64,000 nt of DNA, taken from the NCBI RefSeq assembly GCF_002116905.1, contig NZ_CP015118.1, forward strand, positions 1,860,001 to 1,924,000, given 5' to 3'. Within the stretch, counting starts at the first letter, position 1, and every line of letters begins with the position of its first letter. The position numbers and the translations under genes are program-made. The stretch is from Piscinibacter gummiphilus (GTDB taxonomy: Bacteria > Pseudomonadota > Gammaproteobacteria > Burkholderiales > Burkholderiaceae_C). This document shows, in pieces, positions 8,563-16,673 of the stretch. A model generated the notes under the pieces. It saw nothing but the letters and a program-made list of their open reading frames with translations, searched no databases and was not told the DNA's origin.

Positions 8563-11409
8563 ATGACAGAATTTTCTCTTCCCCCCGATTTCGATTTTGG
8601 CCAGCAATTCGACCGTGTCACGCTGACGCGGGCGATGGCCCTGAACCCGGATCAGGCCGTGTTGTCGATGCACACCCACGGCAACATGCTGATGACCCGC
8701 ATGCAGGGCACAGGCCTGGCCGCCTACGACCAGCGCATCACGCTGCCGGTCGACCGGCTGGGCCTGCGTGTCCAGGGGCACTGCACGTGCCCGGTCGGGT
8801 TGAACTGCCCCCACGTGGCCGCCGCCCTGATGGCGTTCGAGGCCCGCGAGATCCGCCGCAAGAAGAACCCGCAGGCCACGCCGGCCGTGCGCCCGCTGGG
8901 CGGCACGCCGCCGGCCCCGCCCGCGCCGCGCCAGGCCGAACGCCCCGTCGAGAACCTCGGCAGCCTGCCGCTGGTGCCGGTGCTGCGCCTGACCACCTGC
9001 GTCGACGTGGCCTCCGAGGCCCTGCTGCACCACCGCTACGGCAACAGCACGTCGCGCAACACCACGCTGCGCCAGGCTTCCGCCCAGTTCTTCCTGCGCT
9101 ACGTGCCCGACACCGGCAAGCCGCTCGAGTACCACTACCCGGCCGGCAACGCCGAGCAGACGCTGGCCGAACGCCCCGACCCGGCCCACCCGGGCCAGAC
9201 CACGGCCATCCGCTTCCAGCGCCAGGGCAAGGAAGAGGCCGCGGCGCTGCTGGTGCTGTTCAACGAACTCGGCTTCCGCCCGTGGAGCCTGGCCGCGGGC
9301 CTCGCCCACAACCGGCTGACGAAGGTGGGCGCGCGCGCCGCGCAGAACACGCCCCACGCGCTCGAAGGCCAGCCGCTCGTGCTCGTGCCGCAGCTGCGCG
9401 ACCAGTGGCCCATGCTGCTCGCCAAGCAGCTGCCCGAACTGCAGGAACGCGGCTGGGCCGTCGAACTGGCGGAAGACTTCCCGTACGAGATGCACAACGC
9501 CGACGAGTGGTCGGTGGACGTGGAGGAAGCGCCGGACGGCAACTGGTTCACGCTGGGCCTGAAGGTGTCCGTCGAGGGCCAGCCCGTCGACCTCGTGCCG
9601 CTGCTGGTGGGCCTCGTGCAGACCGGCTGGCTCAAGCTCGACGCCGCGCTGCGCGACCCCGAGGGCGACGTGCTGGTGCCGTGGCCCGGCAACGAGCCCG
9701 CGCTGCCCGGCCGCCCGGTGCGCACGCGCCTGCTGCGCGTGCCCGTGCGCCGCGTCGCCCCGCTGATGGACTGGCTGCGCACCGTGTTCGAGGCCAACGG
9801 CCGCGACGCGCCGCTGCGCATGTCCCGCTACGACCTCGGCGCCATGGACGACCTGTCCGTCGGCGCGAAGGTCACTGCACCCACGAGCTTCACCGCGCTG
9901 ATCGAGCAGGTGCGCGCGCTGCGCACCGGCGAGGGCCTGCCGGTGGTGACGCCGTCGTCCAACGTCAACGCCACGCTGCGCCACTACCAGCAGGACGGCC
10001 TCTCGTGGATGGACTTCCTGCGCCGCGCCCAGCTGGGCGGCGTGCTCGCCGACGACATGGGCCTCGGCAAGACGCTGCAGGCGTTGACGCTGCTGCAGGG
10101 CGAGCTGGACGCGGGCCGCATCGACCGCCCGTGCCTCGTCATCGTGCCCACCAGCCTGATCGGCAACTGGGCGGCCGAGGCGCGCAAGTTCACGCCGGCG
10201 CTCAAGACGCTGGTGCTGCACGGCCCGCAGCGCACGCAGCACTTCGCGAAGATCCCGAAGGTGCACCTCGTGATCACGAGCTACCCGCTCGCGGTGCGCG
10301 ACGCCGACATGCTCGCGTCGCACGAGTGGCACTACCTGATGCTCGACGAGGCCCAGCGCATCAAGAACGCGCGCAGCCAGGCCGCCCAGTCGGTCAAGGG
10401 CCTGCGCGCGCGCCACCGCATGTGCCTGAGCGGCACGCCGCTCGAGAACCACATGGGCGAGCTGTGGAGCCTGATCGACTTCGTGTGCCCGGGCCTGCTC
10501 GGCAACGAGAAGGAGTTCCGCGAGCACTATCGCAACCCGATCGAGAAGCGGCAGGAGTCCGCGCTCGCGACGCACCTCGCGCGCCGCGTGCGCCCCTTCA
10601 TCCTGCGCCGCACGAAGCAGCAGGTGGCCAAGGAACTGCCGGCCAAGACCGAGACGCACCTGCGCGTGCAGCTGTCGGGCGCCCAGGCCGACCTGTACGA
10701 GACCGTGCGCGCCACCATGGACAGCAAGCTGCGCGAGGCCATCGAGAAGCAGGGCCTCGCCCGCAGCCAGATCATGGTGCTCGACGCGCTGCTGAAGCTG
10801 CGCCAGGTGTGCTGCGACCCGCGCCTCATCAAGACCGGCGAGACCAGCGCCGTGAAGGCCGCGCCGTCGGCCAAGATGGAACTGCTGCTCGACCTGCTGC
10901 CCACGCTGGTGGAAGACGGCCGGCGCATCCTGCTGTTCTCGCAATTCACCGAGATGCTCGAGCTGATCGAGGCCGAGGTGCAGCGCCTGAAGCTCCCGTA
11001 CCTGCTGCTGACCGGCGAGACGAAGGACCGCGCGGGCCTCGTCGACGAGTTCCAGTCGGGCGACGTGCCGCTGTTCCTCATCAGCCTGAAGGCGGGTGGC
11101 GTGGGCCTGAACCTCACGGCGGCCGACACGGTCATCCTGTACGACCCGTGGTGGAACCCGGCCGTCGAACAGCAGGCCATCGACCGCGCGTACCGCATCG
11201 GGCAGGACAAGCCGGTGTTCGTCTACAAGCTGCTGGCCGACGGCACGGTGGAGGACAAGATGCTCGAGCTGCAGGCCCGCAAGGCCGGCCTCGCCGACAT
11301 GCTGCTGTCGGGCGTGGCGAGCGATGCGGCGCTGAACGCGCAGGACTTCGACGAGCTGTTCAAGCCGCTGCCGAAGGCCGGATCCATCCAGCCTGCAAGC
11401 GGAGGCTGA
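8563..11409 (+). CDS. SWIM-domain SNF2-family helicase/ATPase
   Basis: A 948-residue SNF2-type DNA translocase. A SWIM zinc finger lies near the N-terminus (C74-T-C76 ... C82-P-H84), followed by a long linker. The ATPase then shows motif I DDMGLGKT (497-504), motif II DEAQ (595-598), the SGTPLEN motif III, and the C-terminal helicase half with SLKAGGVGLNLTAADTVILYDPWWNP split across motif V and AIDRAYRIGQ (motif VI). This architecture is widespread in bacteria (HepA/RapA relatives) and is thought to remodel protein-DNA or RNA polymerase complexes; its function here is unknown. It starts 51 bp from the divergent AttH gene. Confidence 0.92.
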   Translation: MTEFSLPPDFDFGQQFDRVTLTRAMALNPDQAVLSMHTHGNMLMTRMQGTGLAAYDQRITLPVDRLGLRVQGHCTCPVGLNCPHVAAALMAFEAREIRRKKNPQATPAVRPLGGTPPAPPAPRQAERPVENLGSLPLVPVLRLTTCVDVASEALLHHRYGNSTSRNTTLRQASAQFFLRYVPDTGKPLEYHYPAGNAEQTLAERPDPAHPGQTTAIRFQRQGKEEAAALLVLFNELGFRPWSLAAGLAHNRLTKVGARAAQNTPHALEGQPLVLVPQLRDQWPMLLAKQLPELQERGWAVELAEDFPYEMHNADEWSVDVEEAPDGNWFTLGLKVSVEGQPVDLVPLLVGLVQTGWLKLDAALRDPEGDVLVPWPGNEPALPGRPVRTRLLRVPVRRVAPLMDWLRTVFEANGRDAPLRMSRYDLGAMDDLSVGAKVTAPTSFTALIEQVRALRTGEGLPVVTPSSNVNATLRHYQQDGLSWMDFLRRAQLGGVLADDMGLGKTLQALTLLQGELDAGRIDRPCLVIVPTSLIGNWAAEARKFTPALKTLVLHGPQRTQHFAKIPKVHLVITSYPLAVRDADMLASHEWHYLMLDEAQRIKNARSQAAQSVKGLRARHRMCLSGTPLENHMGELWSLIDFVCPGLLGNEKEFREHYRNPIEKRQESALATHLARRVRPFILRRTKQQVAKELPAKTETHLRVQLSGAQADLYETVRATMDSKLREAIEKQGLARSQIMVLDALLKLRQVCCDPRLIKTGETSAVKAAPSAKMELLLDLLPTLVEDGRRILLFSQFTEMLELIEAEVQRLKLPYLLLTGETKDRAGLVDEFQSGDVPLFLISLKAGGVGLNLTAADTVILYDPWWNPAVEQQAIDRAYRIGQDKPVFVYKLLADGTVEDKMLELQARKAGLADMLLSGVASDAALNAQDFDELFKPLPKAGSIQPASGG

Positions 11410-11428
11410 AGCCCGTACGATCCGGTCC

Positions 11429-12550
11429 ATGCCTTCCCCCGCGACCGACACCCCGCACCCGCCCTGGTGGCAGGCCTTCTGGCCGGCCCCCCAGGCCGTC
11501 GATGCCCGTGAACGCCTGCGGGGGGCCGGGGGCGCCGGCATCGGCATCCTGATCACCGCGATCGTCGGACACCTCGCGATGCGCCTCGGGATGCCGGCGT
11601 GGATCGTGGCGCCGATGGGGGCTTCGGCCGTGCTGGTGTTCGCGGTGCCGGCGAGTCCGCTCGCGCAGCCGTGGTCGGTGGTCGGCGGCAACACGCTCTC
11701 GGCGCTCATCGGCATCATCTGTGCGACGTGGGGCGGCAGCACCGAGTGGGCGGCCGCGGTGGCCGTCGCCGGGGCCATCGGCGTGATGTTCGCGCTGCGC
11801 TGCCTGCATCCCCCTGGGGGCGCTTCGGCGCTGCTGATGGTGGTGGCGGGGGTCACCGACCCGCGCTATGCGATCTTCCCGGTGCTGCTGAACTCGGTGC
11901 TGCTGGCGAGCGTGGGGGTCGTCTACAACAACCTCACGGGCCGGCGTTATCCGCACGCGCAGCTGCCTGCCAAGCCGTCCGAGTCGAAGGACGACCTCGA
12001 CGCGGTGCTGGCCCGCTACAACCAGGTGCTGGACATCAGCCGCGACGACCTGCAGGCGCTGCTCGAGCAGACGCGCAGCGAGGGCTACCGGCGCCGCCTG
12101 GCCGAACTGCAGTGCAGCGACGTGATGTCGCGCGACCCCATCACCGTGGAATACGGCACCTCGCTGCAGGAGGCGTGGGCGCTGCTGCGAGAGAAGCGCA
12201 TCAAGGCGTTGCCGGTGGTGGACACGCGCCGGCGCATCATCGGCATCGTCACGCTCGCGGATTTCATGCGCACGGCCGACCTCGACCTGCACGAAGGCTT
12301 CGGCCAGAAGCTCAAGCAGTTGATCCGCAGCACGGGCCGCACGCACTCCGACAAGCCGGAGGTGGTGGGCCAGATCATGGCGCGCACGGTGCGTGTGGCC
12401 AGCGAGCATCGCAAGCTGGTGGACCTGGTGCCGCTGTTCGGCAGCAGCGGGCACCACCACATCCCCGTCATCGGCGAAGGGGAGCGGCTGGTGGGCATCC
12501 TCACGCAGTCGGACGTGGTGGCCGCGCTGGCCGAACCGCCCGTGCGCTGA
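11429..12550 (+). CDS. HPP-family membrane protein with two CBS domains
   Basis: A 373-residue protein. The N-terminal half is an HPP integral-membrane domain (four helices; RCLHPPGGASALLMV carries the HPP signature, residues ~130-144). The C-terminal half has a CBS pair (residues ~225-370: CSDVMSRDPITVEYG and GQIMARTVRVASEHR). CBS pairs bind adenosyl nucleotides and gate attached transporters; HPP proteins have been tied to nitrite transport in plants and cyanobacteria. Substrate unknown. It starts 20 bp after the SNF2 gene and may be co-transcribed with it. Confidence 0.88.
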   Translation: MPSPATDTPHPPWWQAFWPAPQAVDARERLRGAGGAGIGILITAIVGHLAMRLGMPAWIVAPMGASAVLVFAVPASPLAQPWSVVGGNTLSALIGIICATWGGSTEWAAAVAVAGAIGVMFALRCLHPPGGASALLMVVAGVTDPRYAIFPVLLNSVLLASVGVVYNNLTGRRYPHAQLPAKPSESKDDLDAVLARYNQVLDISRDDLQALLEQTRSEGYRRRLAELQCSDVMSRDPITVEYGTSLQEAWALLREKRIKALPVVDTRRRIIGIVTLADFMRTADLDLHEGFGQKLKQLIRSTGRTHSDKPEVVGQIMARTVRVASEHRKLVDLVPLFGSSGHHHIPVIGEGERLVGILTQSDVVAALAEPPVR

Positions 12551-12556
12551 CGCACG

Positions 12557-12628
12557 TCAGGTCAGCCACCAGATCAGCAGGATCACGGGCAGGGGAACGC
12601 CGAGGGCGAGCAGCAGCAGGGTCTTCAT
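12557..12628 (-). CDS. Predicted 23-residue membrane peptide
   Basis: A tiny open frame encoding MKTLLLLALGVPLPVILLIW and three more residues: essentially one hydrophobic helix with a proline hinge and one N-terminal positive charge. A good Shine-Dalgarno (AAAGGAA) lies 5 bases before the ATG. Its stop is 7 bp from the convergent HPP gene's stop. Similar single-helix peptides occur in many Betaproteobacteria without known function. The ribosome-binding site and composition argue for a real gene; expression is not shown. Confidence 0.55.
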   Translation of the reverse strand: MKTLLLLALGVPLPVILLIWWLT

Positions 12629-12679
12629 CGCGGTTCCTTTCAAGGTCGTGGACGTGACGATGAAAGGTTAGGGCGATGG

Positions 12680-12705
12680 GCCCGGGCCGGGCACCGGCCC
12701 CGGGC
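12680..12705 (-). terminator. GC-rich hairpin after DUF3617 gene
   Basis: GCCCGGGCCGG (12680-12690) pairs with CCGGCCCCGGGC (12694-12705) with one bulged base and a three-base loop, 27 bp past the DUF3617 stop on the minus strand. No U-tract follows, so it may only stabilise the mRNA 3' end. Confidence 0.4.
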
Positions 12706-12731
12706 GTGCCCGCGTGTCGGACCGCAGGCCT

Positions 12732-13280
12732 TCAGCGTGACAGCGGCTTGATGCTGCCGCAGTCGTCACCGAGCCACGTGCCCTTCTGCGCGGTGTCGAG
12801 CTTCTCGGGCTGGCCGTTGATCTGCGTCAGCACGGTGGCCGTCATCACGTTCGACGTGGGCGAGATCACGCGCACCTCGCCTTCACCCGACACCGGCGGA
12901 TCCGTCTGGCACGAGAACGACACCTTCGTGACGTTGCCGTCGCGGTTGACGATCTTCTGCGTGCAATCGCCGTTCTGCACGGGGATGTTGCCCTGCGCCA
13001 CGTCGGCCGCGGTGAGGCACAGGCGCACGGTGGTGGCGCCGTTGCCGATGCCCACGCCGCGCTCGGCCATCATCTGCTCGATCTGGCGGCGTTGCTCCGG
13101 CGGCAGCTTGGCGATCTGGGCCTGCGCCTCGGCCATGGCCTTCTCGACCTGGCCGCTCTGGCTCTTGACGGTGCCGACCTGTTCCCACAGGCCCGGCTTG
13201 AGCTGGGTCTGCGCATGGGTGGTGAGCGGGGCGCCGAAGGCGGCGAACGCGGCCAGCGCCGCGAGGAGATTCGATTTCAT
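12732..13280 (-). CDS. DUF3617 family exported protein
   Basis: A 182-residue periplasmic protein. The signal peptide is MKSNLLAALAAFAAFGAPLTTHA with cleavage after AHA-like THA (residue ~23). The mature part begins QTQLKPGLWEQVGTVKS, the family's conserved LKPGLWE start, and has two cysteine pairs (VRLCLTAADV, NGDCTQKIVN, SFSCQ, GDDCGSI). An internal Gln/Glu/Arg-rich helix is typical. The function of DUF3617 is unknown. The start at 13280 is supported by the signal peptide and GGAG in TGCTCCACC-complement just upstream. Confidence 0.85.
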   Translation of the reverse strand: MKSNLLAALAAFAAFGAPLTTHAQTQLKPGLWEQVGTVKSQSGQVEKAMAEAQAQIAKLPPEQRRQIEQMMAERGVGIGNGATTVRLCLTAADVAQGNIPVQNGDCTQKIVNRDGNVTKVSFSCQTDPPVSGEGEVRVISPTSNVMTATVLTQINGQPEKLDTAQKGTWLGDDCGSIKPLSR

Positions 13281-13357
13281 GGTGGAGCACTCGAACGTCG
13301 AAGGGGCCGATGTTCGCACGACACGGTCCGCCACGTTGTAGCGTGATGTGTCGCCCC

Positions 13358-13927
13358 TCAGCCGCCCCGCAGGCGCTCGCGCACGACCCCGAGGGCGAAG
13401 CCCAGCAGGTTCAGGCCCTGCCACTGGTTGGGATCGTTCGCCTGCGGCGCGTCCGCGGCCAGGCCGATGCCCCACACGGGGTCCACCGGACTCGCCTCCA
13501 CCAGCACCTGCGGGTGCGTGGACAGCAGGAAGCCCGACAACGTCGCGTTCTGCGAGAACTTCGCGAGGTTGCCTTCCACCACCGCATCGAAACGCCTCGC
13601 CACCCACGCCGCGTCGTCGTAGCCGCGCACCTGCCGGCCGAGGGCCTTGGCCGCCGCGGGTGTGCCGGCCGCGAGGATGCGCGACACGGTCTCCGCATCG
13701 CCGAAGAGGCGCGCCTTCTCGGCCATCATGAAATGTTCCGCCGTGGCGTAGGTGAGCCCGTCGACCTGGAACGGCGACTCGAACCACTGGCTGAAGCAGC
13801 TGGCCGACGGGCGGCCGTCGGCGCGAGGGCGGTGGCCCCAGAAGTGCAGGAACGAGAGCGGCTCGCCCGCGTCGAAGCGGGTGCGCAGGTCCTCGAGGGA
13901 CACGGGTGGGGCGAGGGGATGGGTCAT
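13358..13927 (-). CDS. NADAR-family N-glycosidase (YbiA-like)
   Basis: A 189-residue soluble protein of the NADAR/YbiA superfamily. Motifs are FLHFWGHRP, FSQWFESPFQVDG, YATAEHFMMAEKARLFGD (residues ~60-77) and DPVWGIGL, then NQWQGLNLLG. YbiA cleaves a reactive riboflavin intermediate, and other NADAR enzymes remove ADP-ribose from guanine, reversing DarT-type DNA modification. No toxin gene lies beside it, so a housekeeping YbiA-type role or a stray antidote are both possible. It is a single-gene unit upstream of the esterase gene on the same strand (91 bp gap). Confidence 0.88.
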   Translation of the reverse strand: MTHPLAPPVSLEDLRTRFDAGEPLSFLHFWGHRPRADGRPSASCFSQWFESPFQVDGLTYATAEHFMMAEKARLFGDAETVSRILAAGTPAAAKALGRQVRGYDDAAWVARRFDAVVEGNLAKFSQNATLSGFLLSTHPQVLVEASPVDPVWGIGLAADAPQANDPNQWQGLNLLGFALGVVRERLRGG

Positions 13928-14018
13928 CGCGGGCTCATTGGTTGTTCAGTGCAACTTATGGGTGCGGATGTTGCCGCCGATCACGGGATCCGTCAAGCGC
14001 CGGCAAGTCCGGTGCGGG

Positions 14019-15047
14019 TCAATCGGTGTCGAACTGCCGCGAGGCGAAGGCCCACACGAGCCGCGACGCATCGGGCCCGCGCGCGTCGCTGAAGGGGTGT
14101 TTCGCCGCGCCGCCGCTCCAGGCATGTCCGAGCGACCCCACCTCGCACAGCGAGGCCCGCGTGCGGCCGCGAAGCTTGTAGTCGGTGACGGTCATCGCGT
14201 GGCGCTGGCCCCGCTGCACGCGGCGCGGGGCGGCGGGCCGGGCGCCGGACGCCTCGGCCCAGAACTCGGCGGTGCTCGCGGCGTTGCGGGACGACACCAC
14301 GCGGTCGGCGTCGCCGTGGATCACGATGAGCGGGGGCCAGCGGGTCGCGTCCGTGCCGTCCGGCAGCGCGGCCGGCCGGTGCCCGTGGCGCATCGCCCGC
14401 AATGCCGTCGCGGTGGACGAGGCCGTGCCGGGCGGCACGCCCGAATGCATCGCCACGGCCTTGAAGCGGTCGGGGTACTTCATCGCGAGCAGCGCGGCCA
14501 TGCTGGCCCCGGCCGACAGCCCGGCGAGCGCGACACGCTCGCGGTCCACCGGATACAGCAGGATCGCCTGCTGCACCGCCGCCATCACGATCTGGGCCTC
14601 GGCCTGCGCGAGGCCGGACCGGGTCTCGTACCAGTTCCAGCAGCCCTGGCTGTTGGCCCGCCGGTCCTGCTCGGGGTACAGCACGAGGAACCGTTCGCGG
14701 TCGGCGAGGGCGTTCATGCGCGTGGACTCGGCGAAGGCCTTCGCGCTCTGGTGGCAGCCGTGCAGCATCACCATCAGCGGCAGCTTCTCGTGGAAGGCGA
14801 TGCCCGGCGGACGGTAGAGCTGGAAGCGGCGCAGGCCCGAGGGCGCCATCGCGACGCCGGAGATCCAGTCGCCGGGGCCGGCCGGAGGCCGGCGGTGTTC
14901 GTCGACGGCGTCCGAGACCGCCTCGGAGACCTTGCTCATCTGGGCGCGTGTGGCCGCGCCGGCGATCCGCACCGGCATGCGGCCCCATGCGCCCAGCATC
15001 TGCTCGAACGGCAAGGCCCAGGGCAGGGCGGCGCGGCGCCGGGCCAT
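14019..15047 (-). CDS. PHB depolymerase-family esterase
   Basis: A 342-residue alpha/beta hydrolase of the LpqC/poly(3-hydroxybutyrate) depolymerase family. It has the oxyanion-region HGCHQSAKAFAEST, nucleophile elbow AGLSAGASM, catalytic Asp in HGDADRVV and catalytic His in GHAWSGG. PEQDRRANSQGCWNWY is typical of the family, which also includes feruloyl and acetylxylan esterases. No convincing signal peptide is seen, so it may be intracellular or exported in another way. It lies 12 bp after the CHRD gene on the same strand. The exact ester substrate is unknown. Confidence 0.85.
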   Translation of the reverse strand: MARRRAALPWALPFEQMLGAWGRMPVRIAGAATRAQMSKVSEAVSDAVDEHRRPPAGPGDWISGVAMAPSGLRRFQLYRPPGIAFHEKLPLMVMLHGCHQSAKAFAESTRMNALADRERFLVLYPEQDRRANSQGCWNWYETRSGLAQAEAQIVMAAVQQAILLYPVDRERVALAGLSAGASMAALLAMKYPDRFKAVAMHSGVPPGTASSTATALRAMRHGHRPAALPDGTDATRWPPLIVIHGDADRVVSSRNAASTAEFWAEASGARPAAPRRVQRGQRHAMTVTDYKLRGRTRASLCEVGSLGHAWSGGAAKHPFSDARGPDASRLVWAFASRQFDTD

Positions 15048-15058
15048 GGGCACGCGGG

Positions 15059-15496
15059 TCAGTTGTTGGCCGTGACCTGGCCGCGGATCTCGCCGCCCGG
15101 GTACGCCGCGGTGTGCAGGTTCACATACCACTTGCCGGCCAGCAGGTCCGACGCCTGGATGGCCGACAGCTTGGCCTCGCCCTCGATGGGGCTCGCGAGC
15201 GGCCCGGAGAAGGGCACCACGACACCCGTGTTCGTGCCGGGGGCGGCGGGGCCGTGGAAGTGGGCGGCGGTGACGGGGCCGGTCAGGCCGGTGTACGTGA
15301 CCTTCCACTTGAGCACCTGCGTGTCCGTGTTGTACCGCGCCTCCAGCGTGCCGGAACCGGTGCTGGGGTTGGGCGGCACCTCGGCGGAGGCGGTGAGCTT
15401 CGCGCCGAGGGACGGGGCATGCGAACCCATGGGGTTCATCGAGCAGCCTGCGGCGAGCGCGGCCGCGGCGAACACGGCGGTGAGGGTGCGGTTCAT
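15059..15496 (-). CDS. CHRD-domain lipoprotein
   Basis: A 145-residue lipoprotein: signal peptide with lipobox AAGC (Cys ~18), then one CHRD domain (residues ~32-142) with LTASAEVPPNPSTGSGT, AAHFHGPAAPG, and YVNLHTAAYPGGEIRGQV. CHRD was first described in chordin; bacterial copies are secreted or surface proteins of unknown role, possibly metal-binding through the conserved histidines. The PGGEIRGQ ending is diagnostic. Confidence 0.9.
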   Translation of the reverse strand: MNRTLTAVFAAAALAAGCSMNPMGSHAPSLGAKLTASAEVPPNPSTGSGTLEARYNTDTQVLKWKVTYTGLTGPVTAAHFHGPAAPGTNTGVVVPFSGPLASPIEGEAKLSAIQASDLLAGKWYVNLHTAAYPGGEIRGQVTANN

Positions 15497-15579
15497 GGTG
15501 TCTCCGGAAGGGGATCGGACGCCCGTTATGGCACAGCGGCGCGCGCGCCGCCATCGGGCCCGTGCGGAGGCGAGGGCTT

Positions 15580-15759
15580 CTATTGCAGGCCGGCCGGTGT
15601 TGGTGCACGGGGTTCACGCACCGGGACCGGGATGCCCTGCGGTGCGAGCGGATCGTCCACCGGCTCCGGCTCGGGCTCGTCCCGGGGCGGGGGAGGCGGC
15701 GGCAGCGGTGGCAGGTTGGGTGTGATCGGGGTGGGGTTCGGGGTGATCGAGGGGGACAT
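15580..15759 (-). CDS. Proline-rich small protein
   Basis: A 59-residue peptide, more than one third proline: MSPSITPNPTPITPN, a run of eight prolines broken once, then an acidic EPEPEPVDDP stretch. No signal or helix. GGAG lies 7 bases before the ATG. Short proline/acid-rich genes like this recur in Burkholderiales next to csbD-like genes, so I regard it as real, but composition alone makes the call uncertain. Confidence 0.5.
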   Translation of the reverse strand: MSPSITPNPTPITPNLPPLPPPPPPRDEPEPEPVDDPLAPQGIPVPVREPRAPTPAGLQ

Positions 15760-15786
15760 CGCGGCTCCAGCATGGACGCGGAAAGC

Positions 15787-15814
15787 GGAGCGCCCCGCCA
15801 GGGCGGGGCGCTCC
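15787..15814 (-). terminator. Strong hairpin after csbD-like gene
   Basis: GGAGCGCCCCGC (from 15787) pairs with GCGGGGCGCTCC (ending 15814), a 12-bp perfect stem with a four-base loop, 22 bp beyond the CsbD stop on the minus strand. The following bases GCTTTCC give a weak U-tract. Probably the csbD terminator, isolating it from the proline-rich gene. Confidence 0.6.
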
Positions 15815-15836
15815 GGGGGAGAAGGGCGTGGCACGG

Positions 15837-16022
15837 TCAGAGCTTGTCGACCGCGTCCTTCACCTTCTCTTTGGCATCGCCGACGCCGGCCTGGATCTTC
15901 CCGCCGGCCTTGTCGAGCTGGCCTTCCGCGCGCAGGCGGTCGTTGCCCACCGCCTTGCCGGCGGTTTCCTTGATCTGGCCCTTGGCTTGTTCCACGCGGC
16001 CTTGGACTTGGTCCTTGTTCAT
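15837..16022 (-). CDS. CsbD-family stress protein
   Basis: A 61-residue charged helical protein beginning MNKDQVQGRVEQAKGQIKET with the CsbD repeat pattern (GKAVGNDRLRAEGQLDKAGG, then GDAKEKVKDAVDKL). CsbD was named as a sigma-B-controlled gene in Bacillus; family members are abundant under general stress and of unknown mechanism. GAAGGA lies 7 bases before the ATG at 16022, which decides the start over an earlier in-frame ATG. Confidence 0.9.
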   Translation of the reverse strand: MNKDQVQGRVEQAKGQIKETAGKAVGNDRLRAEGQLDKAGGKIQAGVGDAKEKVKDAVDKL

Positions 16023-16162
16023 GGTGCAATCCTTCATCGAGTTGGTGGTGATACCGGCGTTGGCCGATGTCTTCATGGTGCGCGGCACACCGGCCCGGGT
16101 CTGTCGGGCCGGGGGGCGGTGTGCCGTAGGACATGACCCACCGTCCCTGCAAGGAGCCGTAC

Positions 16163-16543
16163 ATGAGTCCGTTCATCCGTGCGTGGCCGCTGGCACTGCT
16201 GGTGCTGGCTGGCGTGTCCTCCGCCCAGAAGGTCTATTCCACAGTCACGCCGCCGCCCGTCGAGCGCGTGCGCACCACCTCGGTCGTGAACCTGCGCGCC
16301 GGGCCGGGCACGGAGCACGAGGTGGTGGGCAAGGTCGCCCGCGGCGCCTGGTTCGAGGTGCGCGACTGCCACATCACGCCGGGCTGGTGCGAAGTGATCG
16401 TGCCGGGGCCCGATCCGGCCTACGTGTCCTCGGCCCACCTGGAGCGCCTCGGGGTCGAGGTCCCGGCCGCACCGGCCGCCTTGCCGGCCCCGGCGACGGT
16501 GCCCATCATGGTGGTCGTGGAGCCGCGCGGTCGACGCCATTGA
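16163..16543 (+). CDS. Secreted SH3-domain protein
   Basis: A 126-residue exported protein: signal peptide MSPFIRAWPLALLVLAGVSS then a bacterial SH3-like domain (residues ~35-100) with VVNLRAGPGTEHEVVGKVARG, the classical SH3b start split here at the RAGPGT turn, and two cysteines (RDCHITPGWC). The tail is Ala/Pro-rich. SH3b domains bind cell-wall peptides or proteins. AAGGAG at 16151-16156 fixes the ATG at 16163 rather than the earlier ATG at 16133. Confidence 0.85.
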   Translation: MSPFIRAWPLALLVLAGVSSAQKVYSTVTPPPVERVRTTSVVNLRAGPGTEHEVVGKVARGAWFEVRDCHITPGWCEVIVPGPDPAYVSSAHLERLGVEVPAAPAALPAPATVPIMVVVEPRGRRH

Positions 16544-16673
16544 CCACCATTGAGGCCATTTTCGCGGCCGATCGCTCAAACTGGCGGGCTAGTGCCATCC
16601 ATTTTTCGATAGTCCTTCATCCCTCCGGAACCGCTGCCGACATCGGGGCAAGTTCAACCGAGGGAGTGGAAAC

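Noticed and set aside
7459..11856. A very long minus-strand open frame running across the helicase gene
   Set aside because: Only its 3' part (7459-8511) has a signal peptide and family match; the rest is His/Gln/Arg-rich low-complexity translation antisense to the SNF2 helicase, a GC-driven artefact.
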